A stretch of 64,000 nt of DNA from an uncultured Micrococcaceae bacterium (GCA_947502645.1 CANNAD010000001.1:1178001-1242000), one strand, 5' to 3'; numbered from the stretch's first letter, positions 27,510 to 37,782 are shown. Numbers and translations are program-made. The notes: a model not told the origin generated them from the sequence alone.

Positions 27510-28799
27510 ATGGACGCGACGCGTAACGGTGAAACCACGGGGAGTTCATCCGGGGTAACCGCAAAGAACGAACGACGAGGCTTCACCGCGGGATTCAACC
27601 AGACTGTCCGCTGGGTGGCTGGTGGCATTGTTATTGTCCTGGGCTTGGTAGTCCTTTGGTACACCATTGGTTATCTGTGGTCTGTGGTGTTTCCGGTGTT
27701 GCTTGCGTTGTTGCTGAGCAGCATCCTGTGGCCGGTCAATCGCGTTCTGCGGCGAATCCTGCCCAAAGCCCTGGCTGCGCTGCTGACCATACTGCTGGCG
27801 GGGGCCACGTTGTATGCCATTGGTTGGTGGGTGATTCCGCCGATGATTTCCGAGTCTGCGGAGCTCGCACAACAATCGCGCGCAACCCTGGCAGCTCTGA
27901 GCGAGTTTTTCGTGGGTCCGCCGTTCAACCTTCAGGACGCGGACCTCAATAATCTTGTGGATACCGCTATACAGCAGGTCCGCGAGAACACCAGTGCGAT
28001 CATCACCGGGGTCACTTCCAGTATCTACACGAGTCTGGGCCTGCTGACCTCAGCCGTTGTGACCATGTTGCTGGTGATCGTGTTTGTTTTCTTCTGCCTC
28101 AAGGACGGCGACCGCATATTGCTCTGGGCTGCGCATTGGACCAATGAGCATGCTTACAGGCACGTCCGCGCTATCTCCACTCAGGCATGGCATACCCTTT
28201 CCGGTTACATTTCCGCGCAGGCGGCAGTGGCGTTGGTCGACGCAGTCTTCATAGGGCTCGGCTTGTGGATCCTGGATATTCCGTTGGCGCTTCCGTTGTC
28301 TGTGCTGATCTTCTTCGGTGCTTTCATTCCGATTGTGGGTGCTGTTGCCACGGGTCTGCTGGCAGCGCTGGTTGCCCTCATCTCTGATGGCTGGGTAACT
28401 GCCCTCATCGTCCTTGGCATTGTGCTCCTGGTTCAGCAGCTTGACAGCAACTTTCTCCAGCCCGTTCTGGTGGGCCGCACGCTCAAGATTCACCCCGCCG
28501 TCGTGCTGGCGTCTGTGACGGTGGCGGGAACGCTGTTCGGCATTGTCGGGGCGTTCCTCGCCGTGCCGATCACTGCCGTAGGTATTGTGGTGCTGCGGTA
28601 TGTGCGCGATGAGTCGTTCTCTCCTGAGCACCCCTGTGCGGCAGACACGGACGTGATGGAGGAACACACGGACGAGGATGGCGTCACCTCTGAGGAACAC
28701 ACGGACGACGACGGCGCCCAACAGGTCGACGGGGACCAACAGGACGACGGCGCCCACCAGATAGACGACGCTGTGAAGGATATCAATGACAGCTACTGA
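27510..28799 (+). CDS. AI-2E family transporter with acidic C-terminal tail; start uncertain
   Basis: ORF 27441..28799; FNQTVRWVAGGIVIVLGLVVLWYTIGYLWSVVFPVLLALLLSSILWPVNRVLRR; GAFIPIVGAVATGLLAALVAL. Confidence 0.85.
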   Translation: MDATRNGETTGSSSGVTAKNERRGFTAGFNQTVRWVAGGIVIVLGLVVLWYTIGYLWSVVFPVLLALLLSSILWPVNRVLRRILPKALAALLTILLAGATLYAIGWWVIPPMISESAELAQQSRATLAALSEFFVGPPFNLQDADLNNLVDTAIQQVRENTSAIITGVTSSIYTSLGLLTSAVVTMLLVIVFVFFCLKDGDRILLWAAHWTNEHAYRHVRAISTQAWHTLSGYISAQAAVALVDAVFIGLGLWILDIPLALPLSVLIFFGAFIPIVGAVATGLLAALVALISDGWVTALIVLGIVLLVQQLDSNFLQPVLVGRTLKIHPAVVLASVTVAGTLFGIVGAFLAVPITAVGIVVLRYVRDESFSPEHPCAADTDVMEEHTDEDGVTSEEHTDDDGAQQVDGDQQDDGAHQIDDAVKDINDSY

Positions 28800-29973
28800 T
28801 CGATTATCAGCACCTATTGTTCACGAAAATGTGGGCGAAAAGCCGGATCTCTTCTGGCGTAGCTTCTACGCCATTGTCATGGTGGTAGCGATACTCATAG
28901 GAATCGCGCTGGCGCTTGGGCCCATAGTGCTGTGCGTTGCGACCTGGAACGTGTGGGCGCTGATTACCCTGCCGTTGGTGCCACTCGGGGGATGGATCGC
29001 TGTGAAGAGCACTTACCACGCCCGTAAACTGATGTGGCACTTTTCGCACCTGCCTGAATACCGGCTATTCGTGGATCGGGTAGAGGCAGCTGAGTGGCCC
29101 AACATGTTGGATAAGGGTGCGCGGATTCCGGAGCAGGAGGACAGTTTCCGGCGGACCCTGTATCTGAGATCTATAACCTCCGCCGTAGTGTCCTTCGCTA
29201 TCGTGAGGCAGAGCATGACCCCCAACGGCAGATACATCACAGAGACGGCCCCTGTCCTCTACCTTCGGTATGGGCCGCATGGGAATCAGAGCCTGATGAG
29301 CGTGCCCTTCCCCTCGCACGGAGACGACGGAGTAGACCGGTGGCTTGGTCACCTGTCTGCGCAGGGGATTCCGCTGTACTACACGCCGCGGTTCCTCTTT
29401 CGACACGACACCCAGATCCTTGACGACGCAGGGCGGCTGAGAGAGCTCGATGGAGCGACGGACCTGGTCCCATATGCTTTTTCCGGCGGGTGGTTGGCCG
29501 ATGAAGCAGAACTCCGGCAGCGCTGGCTCGCGTTGCAGCAGGAACACCGTGAAATAGAGGAAGAGCGTGACCCGGCGCTGAAGGAGGCGCGGGCCAAACA
29601 TTCATGGCGGACGTGGATTTTCCAGACGCAGGTTTTTGTCTGGATGGGTCTGGCGGTCTTCCTGCAGCAGGTCGCAGTCACGGCGGGCCATCTGAACCCC
29701 GGAAATATGATCCCCAGCTTTCTGACGGTGTTCCTGTTTGGTCTGCTCTTCTTCCAGCTATTGCGCAGTTACCTGCGATGGCCGTACATGTTTATTTACT
29801 CTGGCGGCGTCCTGGTTGCCGGGTTCATGATGATGGTCGCCACCGTTGATTCGCCGCTCGCCGAAATGCAGGTTGCAGAGAATTTCCTCCTCGCCGCCGT
29901 CGTTTTCCAGCCTTTCTGCTGGGCGCCGTACTTCGCGATCAAGAAGATTGCGGCGATGCGCCGGTCCCGCTGA
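28786..29973 (+). CDS. Hypothetical multi-TM protein
   Basis: 395 aa ORF overlapping the AI-2E ORF end by 14 bp; TM segments at both ends. Confidence 0.7.
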   Translation: MTATDRLSAPIVHENVGEKPDLFWRSFYAIVMVVAILIGIALALGPIVLCVATWNVWALITLPLVPLGGWIAVKSTYHARKLMWHFSHLPEYRLFVDRVEAAEWPNMLDKGARIPEQEDSFRRTLYLRSITSAVVSFAIVRQSMTPNGRYITETAPVLYLRYGPHGNQSLMSVPFPSHGDDGVDRWLGHLSAQGIPLYYTPRFLFRHDTQILDDAGRLRELDGATDLVPYAFSGGWLADEAELRQRWLALQQEHREIEEERDPALKEARAKHSWRTWIFQTQVFVWMGLAVFLQQVAVTAGHLNPGNMIPSFLTVFLFGLLFFQLLRSYLRWPYMFIYSGGVLVAGFMMMVATVDSPLAEMQVAENFLLAAVVFQPFCWAPYFAIKKIAAMRRSR

Positions 29974-30373
29974 TATTCATCATCCAGTTCACGCCGAACT
30001 TGTCCGCGCACATTCCGAAGCTGTCACCCCACGGTGCCTGCTCCAAAGGCATGGTGACACTGCCGCCGTCGGAAAGCTTGTCAAAGTAGCCGCGTAGCTC
30101 GGCGTCGTCGTCGCCAAAAATGGCCACGGGGTAGCCGTTTCCGGATGGGTCGCCCATGCTCTTGGGTGTATCCGAGCCCATCAAAACCATCCCGCCCTCG
30201 GTCTCAAGTTGGCTGTGCATGACGTTGTCCTGCTCGGACGGGTCCTCGCTGGCCTGAAAGTCGCCGAACGTACTCACGTCCAGCTGACCACCGAAAACAG
30301 ACTGGTAGAACTCCATCGCTTCGCGCGCGTTGTCGCGGAAAGACAAGTACGGGTTCATGCGGGTGGTGCCCAT
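29939..30373 (-). CDS. VOC family protein (PhnB-like)
   Basis: MGTTRMNPYLSFRDNAREAMEFYQSVFGGQLDVSTFGDF; MCADKFGVNWMMNIS. Confidence 0.92.
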   Translation of the reverse strand: MGTTRMNPYLSFRDNAREAMEFYQSVFGGQLDVSTFGDFQASEDPSEQDNVMHSQLETEGGMVLMGSDTPKSMGDPSGNGYPVAIFGDDDAELRGYFDKLSDGGSVTMPLEQAPWGDSFGMCADKFGVNWMMNISGTGASPQSS

Positions 30374-30460
30374 GGGAGGTCTCCTCGGTCGTGGAAAGGT
30401 ACGTACCGATTATGTTCCGGGATCAGGGGCAGTGGAAGGGATTACACGAGCATTTTCGAT

Positions 30461-31324
30461 TCACTCTCCCAGTCTGGTGAAGGTTATTCCGTTATCGCGT
30501 GAGTAGACTACGCCAACGTCCGTTGCTACCCAGATATCCAGGGATCCGCCGTCCGAGTGGACGTCGAGGGCCGTCGGACCCTCCTTGATGGAGCCCCTCA
30601 CTTCCCATGTGAGTCCCGAGTCCTTGCTCGTGTAGATTTCGCCGGCGGGCGTGACTCCTGCCGCGAGGCTGCCGTCCACTGCCGTAAATACCAGGAGTGG
30701 ACTTCCATCGACGGGGTTCCACGAACCACCTGCATCCGTTGATCGGTACAGTCCTTCTGCGGACGTTGCGAGGACCACACCGCTGGAGTGGGTGCCTGAC
30801 AGGTCGAAGACTTGAAATTGCGACGCGGAAAAATCCCAACTGCGGCCATCGATACTGGTCAGTAGGTCGCCGTCATATCCGACAAATTTTTTGTCCGTTG
30901 TGCTGAGGGCATGAAAGTCCGACTCACCTTGCCGTGACATCGGTTCCCAGCTATTGCCGTTATCTGTAGACCGGATCAACCCGACAGGGTTGGGAAGGTC
31001 TGTTCCCGGGCCGGGGTGTCCGGATGCGAAGAGCGTTCCCGCCTCATTGGCGGTGAAACCCATCAGGTCGATGACGGGACCTATCCGTTCCGTGGGGCGG
31101 GACGAGACGTTGTATAGCCCGTCGTGAGTGGCCAGCAGGACTTGATCTGTGGTTGGATCGACGCTCATTCCATGCACATGACCGGTGGGGTAGCCGTCAG
31201 CGACAGTGTCTCTGTCAGGGCCAGCGGATGGAGACGCGCATGCGGTCAGAATTAGCCCGGAGAGGACAGCTGAGACGGTCACCGCGTAGAAACGTGGGCG
31301 TAGTGAAGCTAGTTTTTTGGGCAT
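30461..31324 (-). CDS. BNR/sortilin-like beta-propeller lipoprotein (F510_1955-type glycosylhydrolase)
   Basis: LTACASP lipobox; repeated STDNGNSWEPM/STDAGGSWNPV/SKDSGLTWEV motifs. Confidence 0.75.
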   Translation of the reverse strand: MPKKLASLRPRFYAVTVSAVLSGLILTACASPSAGPDRDTVADGYPTGHVHGMSVDPTTDQVLLATHDGLYNVSSRPTERIGPVIDLMGFTANEAGTLFASGHPGPGTDLPNPVGLIRSTDNGNSWEPMSRQGESDFHALSTTDKKFVGYDGDLLTSIDGRSWDFSASQFQVFDLSGTHSSGVVLATSAEGLYRSTDAGGSWNPVDGSPLLVFTAVDGSLAAGVTPAGEIYTSKDSGLTWEVRGSIKEGPTALDVHSDGGSLDIWVATDVGVVYSRDNGITFTRLGE

Positions 31325-31417
31325 CGTTGGTTCCCTGCTGATTGAAACGAAACGGTTAGGGAGTGTGCTGGCCGGAAGCCGCCTGGTGTATTGCGACTCC
31401 CGGCCAGCGAACCATTT

Positions 31418-32041
31418 CTAGAGTTCCGCCAGGAGAGCTTCCATTTCCTCGATTTCGGCTTGCTGAGACTTCACGATGGTCTCGGCCAGCACAATCGCGT
31501 CAGGGTACTGACCGTTTGCGATCTCCTGCTGTGCCATCTCTACAGCGCCATTGTGGTGAGCGGTCATTGATTCGAGGAAAATCCTTGCGGCTGCTTCGCC
31601 TTCGGCGGCTTTCAGTTCAGCCATCTGATCCTCAGTCATCATGCCCTGCATGTCGCTGGAGCTGCCCATGTCGTGCCCCTCCATGCCGCCGGACATCTCA
31701 ACTGGTTCGCCCCAGGAATCGAGCCAGCCGGTCATCGTCGCAATCTCCGGGGCCTGGGCTTCCTTGATTCTGGTGGCAAGTTCACGTACTTCGGAACTGA
31801 CCGAGTCCTTCGCAAGAACGATCTCGCTCATCTCCACGGCCTGACGGTGGTGGGGAATCATCATCTGCGCGAACATGACGTCCGCATCATTGTGCTGCTC
31901 GGAGGCGTTTTGGCCGGAACCAGCTGTGGAACTGGCGCTGGTTCCAGAGGACGGGGCAGTGCTCGTGTCGCTGGCACCGCATCCGGCCAGAGCGATTGTT
32001 GCCGCGACGGCCAGGGCAGAGATGGAAAGATAACGCGTCAT
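31418..32041 (-). CDS. DUF305 domain-containing lipoprotein
   Basis: MTRYLSISALAVAATIALAGCGAS; FAQMMIPHHRQAVEMSEIVL...MTAHHNGAVEMAQQEI. Confidence 0.9.
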   Translation of the reverse strand: MTRYLSISALAVAATIALAGCGASDTSTAPSSGTSASSTAGSGQNASEQHNDADVMFAQMMIPHHRQAVEMSEIVLAKDSVSSEVRELATRIKEAQAPEIATMTGWLDSWGEPVEMSGGMEGHDMGSSSDMQGMMTEDQMAELKAAEGEAAARIFLESMTAHHNGAVEMAQQEIANGQYPDAIVLAETIVKSQQAEIEEMEALLAEL

Positions 32042-32136
32042 GATGGTGTCCTTTACTTGAGTTTTCAGGGTTTGCATCGTCGAGGGGCAGCAAGTAGCGG
32101 CGATTCTGTGAGGGTGCAGCTGCGGCCCAGCGATTT

Positions 32137-32559
32137 TTATGTACGACTGATGCAGAGCTGAACCAGCGATGGCGTGTACGGACGCGTTCGGTGAGGGTGC
32201 GCGATGCGTGGAGGAGCCCGAAAGCTCGGAAGGCCATAGATTGGGCGGTTTCTCAGGGCGAGGGCGACCACGATGCTGATGACCACGATCGTCATGGCGC
32301 AGGCGCCGGCGATCATCATGCCTCCACAGTCCGTCGCGGACAGGGCGTCCGCCGGGCTGGGACTCTCGTGTGCTGTCGATGCTGTCATCACATGGTGCTG
32401 GCCTATAGGGCCCGGGGATGCGACTGCTGCCGATGTGGTGTGGCCCGCCGTGCCGTGTCCGCTCATCCACATATGCATCGCCAAAATGCCCAGGACGATG
32501 GCCATCACACCGGCCAGCGTGAGTGCGGTTCTCAAGAGAGGTGAGGATTCAGTGCGCAC
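32137..32559 (-). CDS. Small membrane protein (DUF6153-like)
   Basis: GTG start overlapping copB stop; TALTLAGVMAIVLGILAMHMWMSGHG; two TM segments. Confidence 0.7.
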   Translation of the reverse strand: MRTESSPLLRTALTLAGVMAIVLGILAMHMWMSGHGTAGHTTSAAVASPGPIGQHHVMTASTAHESPSPADALSATDCGGMMIAGACAMTIVVISIVVALALRNRPIYGLPSFRAPPRIAHPHRTRPYTPSLVQLCISRT

Positions 32560-34588
32560 CCGTTCCCTCCCCTGCGATGGGCGATGGTTTCAGGTTCATA
32601 CGGCGCAGCAGCTGTGCGTTCAAAGCCACCACAATGGTGGAGATCGACATAAGGACCGCCCCCATAGCAGGTGAAAGGACAAATCCGGCGAAGGCCAGCA
32701 CGCCAGCTGCGAGCGGGACGGCCACGACGTTGTAGCCCGTTGCCCACATAAGGTTTTGGATCATCTTGCGGTAGCTGGCCCTGGATAGATCGATCATGGA
32801 CAAGACCGCACGCGGATCGTTACCAACGAGGACGACGCCGGCAGATTCCATAGCGACGTTGGTGCCGGCCCCGATCGCAATACCCACTTCGGCTCGTGCC
32901 AGTGCCGGAGCATCGTTGACCCCGTCTCCGACCATGGCGACCTTCAGGCCGCGTCGTTGGAGTTCCGTGACTTTTTTGTCCTTATCCTCGGGCAGTACGT
33001 CGGCGAAGATTTCGTCAATTCCAAGGTCCTTGCCCACTGCCTGTGCCACTTGACGGGCGTCGCCGGTGATCATGGCTACTTTGACTCCGCGTTGCTGTAG
33101 GGCATTCACGGCAGTCCGGGATTCGCCGCGAACCCGGTCTTCCAGACGGAGACCTCCAATAATCTTGCCGTCCCGAACCACGTGCAACACGCTGGCTCCC
33201 CGGGAAGCCCATTCCTCGGTACTGGCGGCGATCTCCGCAGGGCTGGCGATCCTCAGGTCCTGAAGCATATTCGGTCCACCGACGGCTATATCCGCTCCAT
33301 TCACGCGGGCCCGTACTCCACGGCCAGTCATCGACGTGAATTCGGTCCCCGCGTAGTCAAGCGCTGCGGCGTCGGCATCGCCCTCGGCAGCCCGGACGAT
33401 TGCTCGCGCCACAGGATGTTCACTATCGGATTCGGCCGCCGCGGCCAAGGCAAGGAGTTCGGCTGTGCTGACGCCATCGGCTGCCGCGGTTCCCGTCACG
33501 GCGTGCTGCCCTTCCGTCAGCGTGCCGGTCTTGTCGAAAAGCACCACGTCGACTGTACGCATACGCTCCAGTGCCGTCCGATCCTTGATCAGCACACCTG
33601 CCCTGGCGGCACGCTCAGTCGAAATAGCGATGACGAGAGGGATGGCCAGACCCAGTGCGTGGGGGCAGGCGATGACCAGGACAGTGACGGTGCGGATCAC
33701 TGCGTCATCGGCACTTCCCAGAAGCAGCCAGACGATGAACGTCACGATGCCTGCACCGAGAGCGAAGTAGAACAGCAAAGCCGCAGCACGGTCAGCCAGC
33801 GACTGTGCCTTCGATGAGGATTCCTGCGCTGTGGACACCAGACGCTGGATACCTGCCAGCGTGGTATCCGTGCCGACGGCGGTCACTTTGACCCTGATGG
33901 AGTTATCGGTAGAGACAGTCCCGGCGACGACCGTTTCACCGACAGTTCGGGCTACGGTGCGCGACTCGCCGGTAATCATGGATTCGTCGAATTCGGCTTC
34001 GCCGGCAACAATGTCCCCGTCCGCTGGAACCCTCGCTCCTGAGCGAACCAGGACGACGTCGTCAACCGTCAGGGAGCTGGCAGCAACCGTTTCGACGCCC
34101 GAGGAGGTGACACGTTCTGCCTCGTCGGGCAGTAGCGCAGCAAGGGCGTCAAGGGCCCCGGCGGCAGAGCCCAGTGCCCGCATTTCCATCCAATGACCCA
34201 GCAGCATGATGACGACCAACAGAGCCAGTTCCCACCAGAAGTCCAGGTTGAACTCCCCGATGCCAAGTGTGGTCACCCACGACGCGACAAACGCAACCGT
34301 TATGGCCATCGCGATCAATAGCATCATGCCGGGCTGCCGTGATTTCAGCTCCGCCAGCCCGCCTTTCAGGAACGGAGCCCCGCCATAGAAGAAGATAACT
34401 GTGCCCAGAATCGGGGAGATCCATGAGGCGCCTAGGAAATCGGGCACGGTGTAGCCGAGGATCGAGGCAAACATGTGGCTGAACAGGACAACCGGAATGG
34501 TCAGAACCAAGCTCAGCCAGAACCTGTTTCGGAACATCGTAGTGCTGTGTCCGGCATGCTGGCCGTATTCCTGCTGCTGGTGATCCAT
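32549..34588 (-). CDS. P1B-type heavy-metal-translocating ATPase with CPH motif (CopB-like)
   Basis: 679 aa; VIACPHALGLAIPLVIAI, DKTGTLTEGQHAV, MVGDGVNDAPALA. Confidence 0.93.
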   Translation of the reverse strand: MDHQQQEYGQHAGHSTTMFRNRFWLSLVLTIPVVLFSHMFASILGYTVPDFLGASWISPILGTVIFFYGGAPFLKGGLAELKSRQPGMMLLIAMAITVAFVASWVTTLGIGEFNLDFWWELALLVVIMLLGHWMEMRALGSAAGALDALAALLPDEAERVTSSGVETVAASSLTVDDVVLVRSGARVPADGDIVAGEAEFDESMITGESRTVARTVGETVVAGTVSTDNSIRVKVTAVGTDTTLAGIQRLVSTAQESSSKAQSLADRAAALLFYFALGAGIVTFIVWLLLGSADDAVIRTVTVLVIACPHALGLAIPLVIAISTERAARAGVLIKDRTALERMRTVDVVLFDKTGTLTEGQHAVTGTAAADGVSTAELLALAAAAESDSEHPVARAIVRAAEGDADAAALDYAGTEFTSMTGRGVRARVNGADIAVGGPNMLQDLRIASPAEIAASTEEWASRGASVLHVVRDGKIIGGLRLEDRVRGESRTAVNALQQRGVKVAMITGDARQVAQAVGKDLGIDEIFADVLPEDKDKKVTELQRRGLKVAMVGDGVNDAPALARAEVGIAIGAGTNVAMESAGVVLVGNDPRAVLSMIDLSRASYRKMIQNLMWATGYNVVAVPLAAGVLAFAGFVLSPAMGAVLMSISTIVVALNAQLLRRMNLKPSPIAGEGTGAH

Positions 34589-34621
34589 GACGATGCCCCT
34601 CTTCTTCCAGGCCAGCCGCTC

Positions 34622-34948
34622 CTAGGCGGTGGTCAGCCGGTAGCCAGCCTTCTCGATGACGGCATTCACCTCGGGATCGGCCAAGGCTGGGTCTGCGATG
34701 ATGTGCACGGTGGATGTGCCGCCTGACACCAGGTTTATTTCGACAGAGTGAACACCGTCCAGTGCAGTCAGCGCATCAGTGACTTTCGCTGCGCAGGAAC
34801 CGCAGCTCAAGCCTTCCACCAGGACGTCTTTGATCACTGCGTCATCTGTTGGGGAGCTGGCTTCGGCTTCGGTCTGCGGTGCACAGCAAGCGCATCCCTC
34901 CGGCTCCTTTGCGGTGAGAGACAGTTCGGACGTCGTTGTGCCACACAT
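34622..34948 (-). CDS. Heavy-metal-associated (HMA) domain metallochaperone with Cys-rich N-terminus
   Basis: CACCAPQ and VEGLSCGSCAAKVTDALTALDGVHSVEINLVSG. Confidence 0.88.
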   Translation of the reverse strand: MCGTTTSELSLTAKEPEGCACCAPQTEAEASSPTDDAVIKDVLVEGLSCGSCAAKVTDALTALDGVHSVEINLVSGGTSTVHIIADPALADPEVNAVIEKAGYRLTTA

Positions 34949-35000
34949 GGGTACTCCTTGACAGTTAGCGGTAGGGGTTACTGACCCTTACCGTCAGACT

Positions 35001-35017
35001 ATACCCCCAGGGGGTAT
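35001..35017. promoter_or_regulatory. CsoR-type operator palindrome
   Basis: ATACCCCC-A-GGGGGTAT, perfect, directly upstream of HMA/CopB operon. Confidence 0.75.
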
Positions 35018-35069
35018 CAGTAAAACTGTTTGGAGCGGTGAGGGACCGACAATCAATGACCTTCGGGGA

Positions 35070-35852
35070 TCACAGGGGCTTTTTCTCGCCCGCGGTAACG
35101 GGGAACGGTAGCCGGTTGGCCCGCATGGGCGCAGGGCACGCACCAAAATCAGTGAACACAAACGGGTAGTTCAAGGTCCGGTTGAAATCGAGGACCACGC
35201 TGCCCTTGTCGTCCGGTGCCGGCGTCTGGACAAAGCGCCAGGCAGCTGTGGCGTCACCGTTGGTGGCGTCGTGGAAATTCAGTGACAGACCGCCGTCGCC
35301 CCTGGCTTCTGCACGAAGCCGGTGATCCGCGCCGTCGAACTCAAACACCACCTCACCAACGGCTTCAGCAATCAGGGGGGTGTCCTCGCGCACCGACGCG
35401 ATGTTCTCTGTCTGCGGCGCCGGATACGCCTCGAACCGGGCGTTCAACACCCAGTCCTCGCTGTAATCGAACGTGGGAACACCCTGAAAATTGGTTCGCG
35501 TCTCCGCGTTGTTGTCCCTGGTACGAACAGCGTATGCCTGATTCCTGACGGCGAGTTCGGCAGCAATGTTCTCCCGCCGCACCCACATCAGCGACTGACC
35601 CTCACGCAGGCTCGCCGTCACCGTCCCATCCACCGGCTGGTCGTCGTCGAACATCACCAGGCCAAACGAGCCGTCGACGGTGATATCAGCGGAGGAACCG
35701 TTCGTGGACCACTTTCCGGGCAAGCCCTCAATCCGGATGGGATTGTCGCTCAACCACTGGAAGGATGTCAGCGTCAACCAGCCAAAATCAGCGGCCAGCT
35801 CCTGCTCCCGCGCCTCATGCCACTCTTTCCATGCCTGCTCACCCGTAGTCAT
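35070..35852 (-). CDS. DUF1684 domain-containing protein
   Basis: 260 aa; W..WHEAREQELAADFGWLTLTSFQWL; FNRTLNYPFVFTDFGACPAPMRANRLPFPVTAGEK. Confidence 0.85.
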   Translation of the reverse strand: MTTGEQAWKEWHEAREQELAADFGWLTLTSFQWLSDNPIRIEGLPGKWSTNGSSADITVDGSFGLVMFDDDQPVDGTVTASLREGQSLMWVRRENIAAELAVRNQAYAVRTRDNNAETRTNFQGVPTFDYSEDWVLNARFEAYPAPQTENIASVREDTPLIAEAVGEVVFEFDGADHRLRAEARGDGGLSLNFHDATNGDATAAWRFVQTPAPDDKGSVVLDFNRTLNYPFVFTDFGACPAPMRANRLPFPVTAGEKKPL

Positions 35853-35908
35853 GGCACCAGTCTGCCATTAGATTGAACGCATAGGGACCCGCCCGTAAGG
35901 AGTTTTCC

Positions 35909-36445
35909 ATGGCACAGGAACATGCAGACGATCAACCGCTGGGAACTGTAGAGGAACTGCCGGATGAAACGTACCGGCTGACCTTTCATCGCGACTACCC
36001 GCATCCGGAAGAGCGCGTTTGGACCTTCATCACCACACCCGAGCGCACGCGCCTGTGGTGGGCAGAATCCCGTGGGGACCTGCACGGCGGGGCGCCTTTT
36101 GATCTTCGGTGGCTCAACGGACGAAACGAGGAGCTGGACTGGTGGGACGGCCAGGTGGTCACTTCCGACTGGGAGCGGACCTTCGAAATCGCGAACGTTC
36201 AGCATGGCCGCATCCGGTTCGACCTGCAGCCCCTCGCCGTCGAACGGACGGAGGGAACGCGGCTCACCTTCACCAATGTTGTCAGCGACCCCGACTTCCT
36301 CGGATCAAGCCTGGCCGGCTGGCACCTGCACCTGGACCACCTTCGCCACGCACTCGACGGCCACCCCGTGGACTGGCCGCACTGGTGGGAGGAACAGTAC
36401 CCGCACTGGGAACAGATTCGGGCGCGCTACGAACCCGAAGACTAA
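35909..36445 (+). CDS. SRPBCC domain-containing protein
   Basis: 178 aa; YRLTFHRDYPHPEERVWTFITTPERTRLWWAESRGDLHGGAPFDLRWL. Confidence 0.78.
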   Translation: MAQEHADDQPLGTVEELPDETYRLTFHRDYPHPEERVWTFITTPERTRLWWAESRGDLHGGAPFDLRWLNGRNEELDWWDGQVVTSDWERTFEIANVQHGRIRFDLQPLAVERTEGTRLTFTNVVSDPDFLGSSLAGWHLHLDHLRHALDGHPVDWPHWWEEQYPHWEQIRARYEPED

Positions 36446-37632
36446 CCCTGCTCGAGGTCCGAGGGGTTGCGCACATAAACGGCTCGCTGCTGGCCGGTCC
36501 ACTGCCTCCGAACAGCAAGCCTCTCCGCGTGGGCCACGCGGTGCCGCTGAGCACTCGCTGAAATCAGCACCGCGAACATCGCGACGCCGGCGGCGGCAGC
36601 AACAGGGGGCGACGTCGGCTCTCCCCACAGCCGCTGGACAAGTAGCCAGAACAGTCCCCAGGAGATAGCGACAGCAACAGCCAGACGTCCGCGTTTTCCC
36701 GTGGCGCTGGCGATGCTGCCGCCGAAGATCAACACCCCCAGAGCGATGATCGACCACACTGTGGCGCCCCAACCGAAAAGGTCCCACTCCGTCGTCGCCA
36801 GCCAGGAGGCCACATTTCCTGCGGACGCAACGATGATCCAGCCCAGATACAAGCCGAACGGCACATCGACCGCCCACGTCTGGAGTCTCGAAAATGACGG
36901 GTAGCGGTTCATCCGCGACAGGATGACCACCAGCACGCCCAGTAGCGCCGCCATCACGAAAACGGTGAAGCCGACCCACCCTGCCTGCGCGCTCAGAATC
37001 CACACGCAATTCAGGATCATGGACGCCGCAGCCAACCAGCCGATCTGGCGGTGACGCTTACTCGTACGCTGCGACGGAAGCCACTGATGCACCGTGTAAA
37101 GCACCAGGCCCAGATAGATCACTGACCAGATGCTGAAAGCCCGTGACGCCGGGGCGAGCAGACTGGCATCCGGTGCGAACGCGCCGTTGGCGGCCTCGGC
37201 GATCCCTGGGCCGCCAAAGACTCCGACGCCGATCATCGACCCCACGACGCATACCACCAGGCACGCCGTGACCGTCCATCGACGGCGGACATCCAGGGGA
37301 ACTTCGGCGCTCACCGGGTAGGCAACCGGTTCTGCAGGCTGGTCCGACTCCGCACGGGCACGCGTGGTCAACGGAATCGGGGCCGTGTGGAAAGCCTCTG
37401 GTGCGCGTGCAGCCGGTCGCATCTCGGGAACGGGGTGTTTCCGGGCTTCTTTCTCGGCCCGGATCTCATCCCGGAACCTGAAGTTCCGCCGAAGCTGCTT
37501 CACCCCGAGAACAGTTTTTCTGAACGCCCGGTCTTCGGCGCCCTTCCACCTGGGGTCTCCCAGACCGTCCAACCAGTCGCTGATCCGCTTCTGCTGCTGC
37601 GGATGCCGTTCAGGGACCTCTTCAGAAACCAT
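36442..37632 (-). CDS. TspO-like/tryptophan-rich multi-TM protein
   Basis: FGGPGIAEAANGAFAPDASLLAPASRAFSIWSVIYLGLVLYTVHQWLPSQ. Confidence 0.7.
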   Translation of the reverse strand: MVSEEVPERHPQQQKRISDWLDGLGDPRWKGAEDRAFRKTVLGVKQLRRNFRFRDEIRAEKEARKHPVPEMRPAARAPEAFHTAPIPLTTRARAESDQPAEPVAYPVSAEVPLDVRRRWTVTACLVVCVVGSMIGVGVFGGPGIAEAANGAFAPDASLLAPASRAFSIWSVIYLGLVLYTVHQWLPSQRTSKRHRQIGWLAAASMILNCVWILSAQAGWVGFTVFVMAALLGVLVVILSRMNRYPSFSRLQTWAVDVPFGLYLGWIIVASAGNVASWLATTEWDLFGWGATVWSIIALGVLIFGGSIASATGKRGRLAVAVAISWGLFWLLVQRLWGEPTSPPVAAAAGVAMFAVLISASAQRHRVAHAERLAVRRQWTGQQRAVYVRNPSDLEQG

Positions 37633-37782
37633 GGCGAATCATTCCCTCTCGATGGTGTCCTCGGACGAGTTTGGTGGCGTGGCGCAAGCCACTAGCCTAC
37701 CGAATGCCCTTCAACCCTTGACTAATGGTCACTCCTTGTGGGCGATCTGGGCTCAGGGGCAACCGTTGTCGACCATTGGTCA

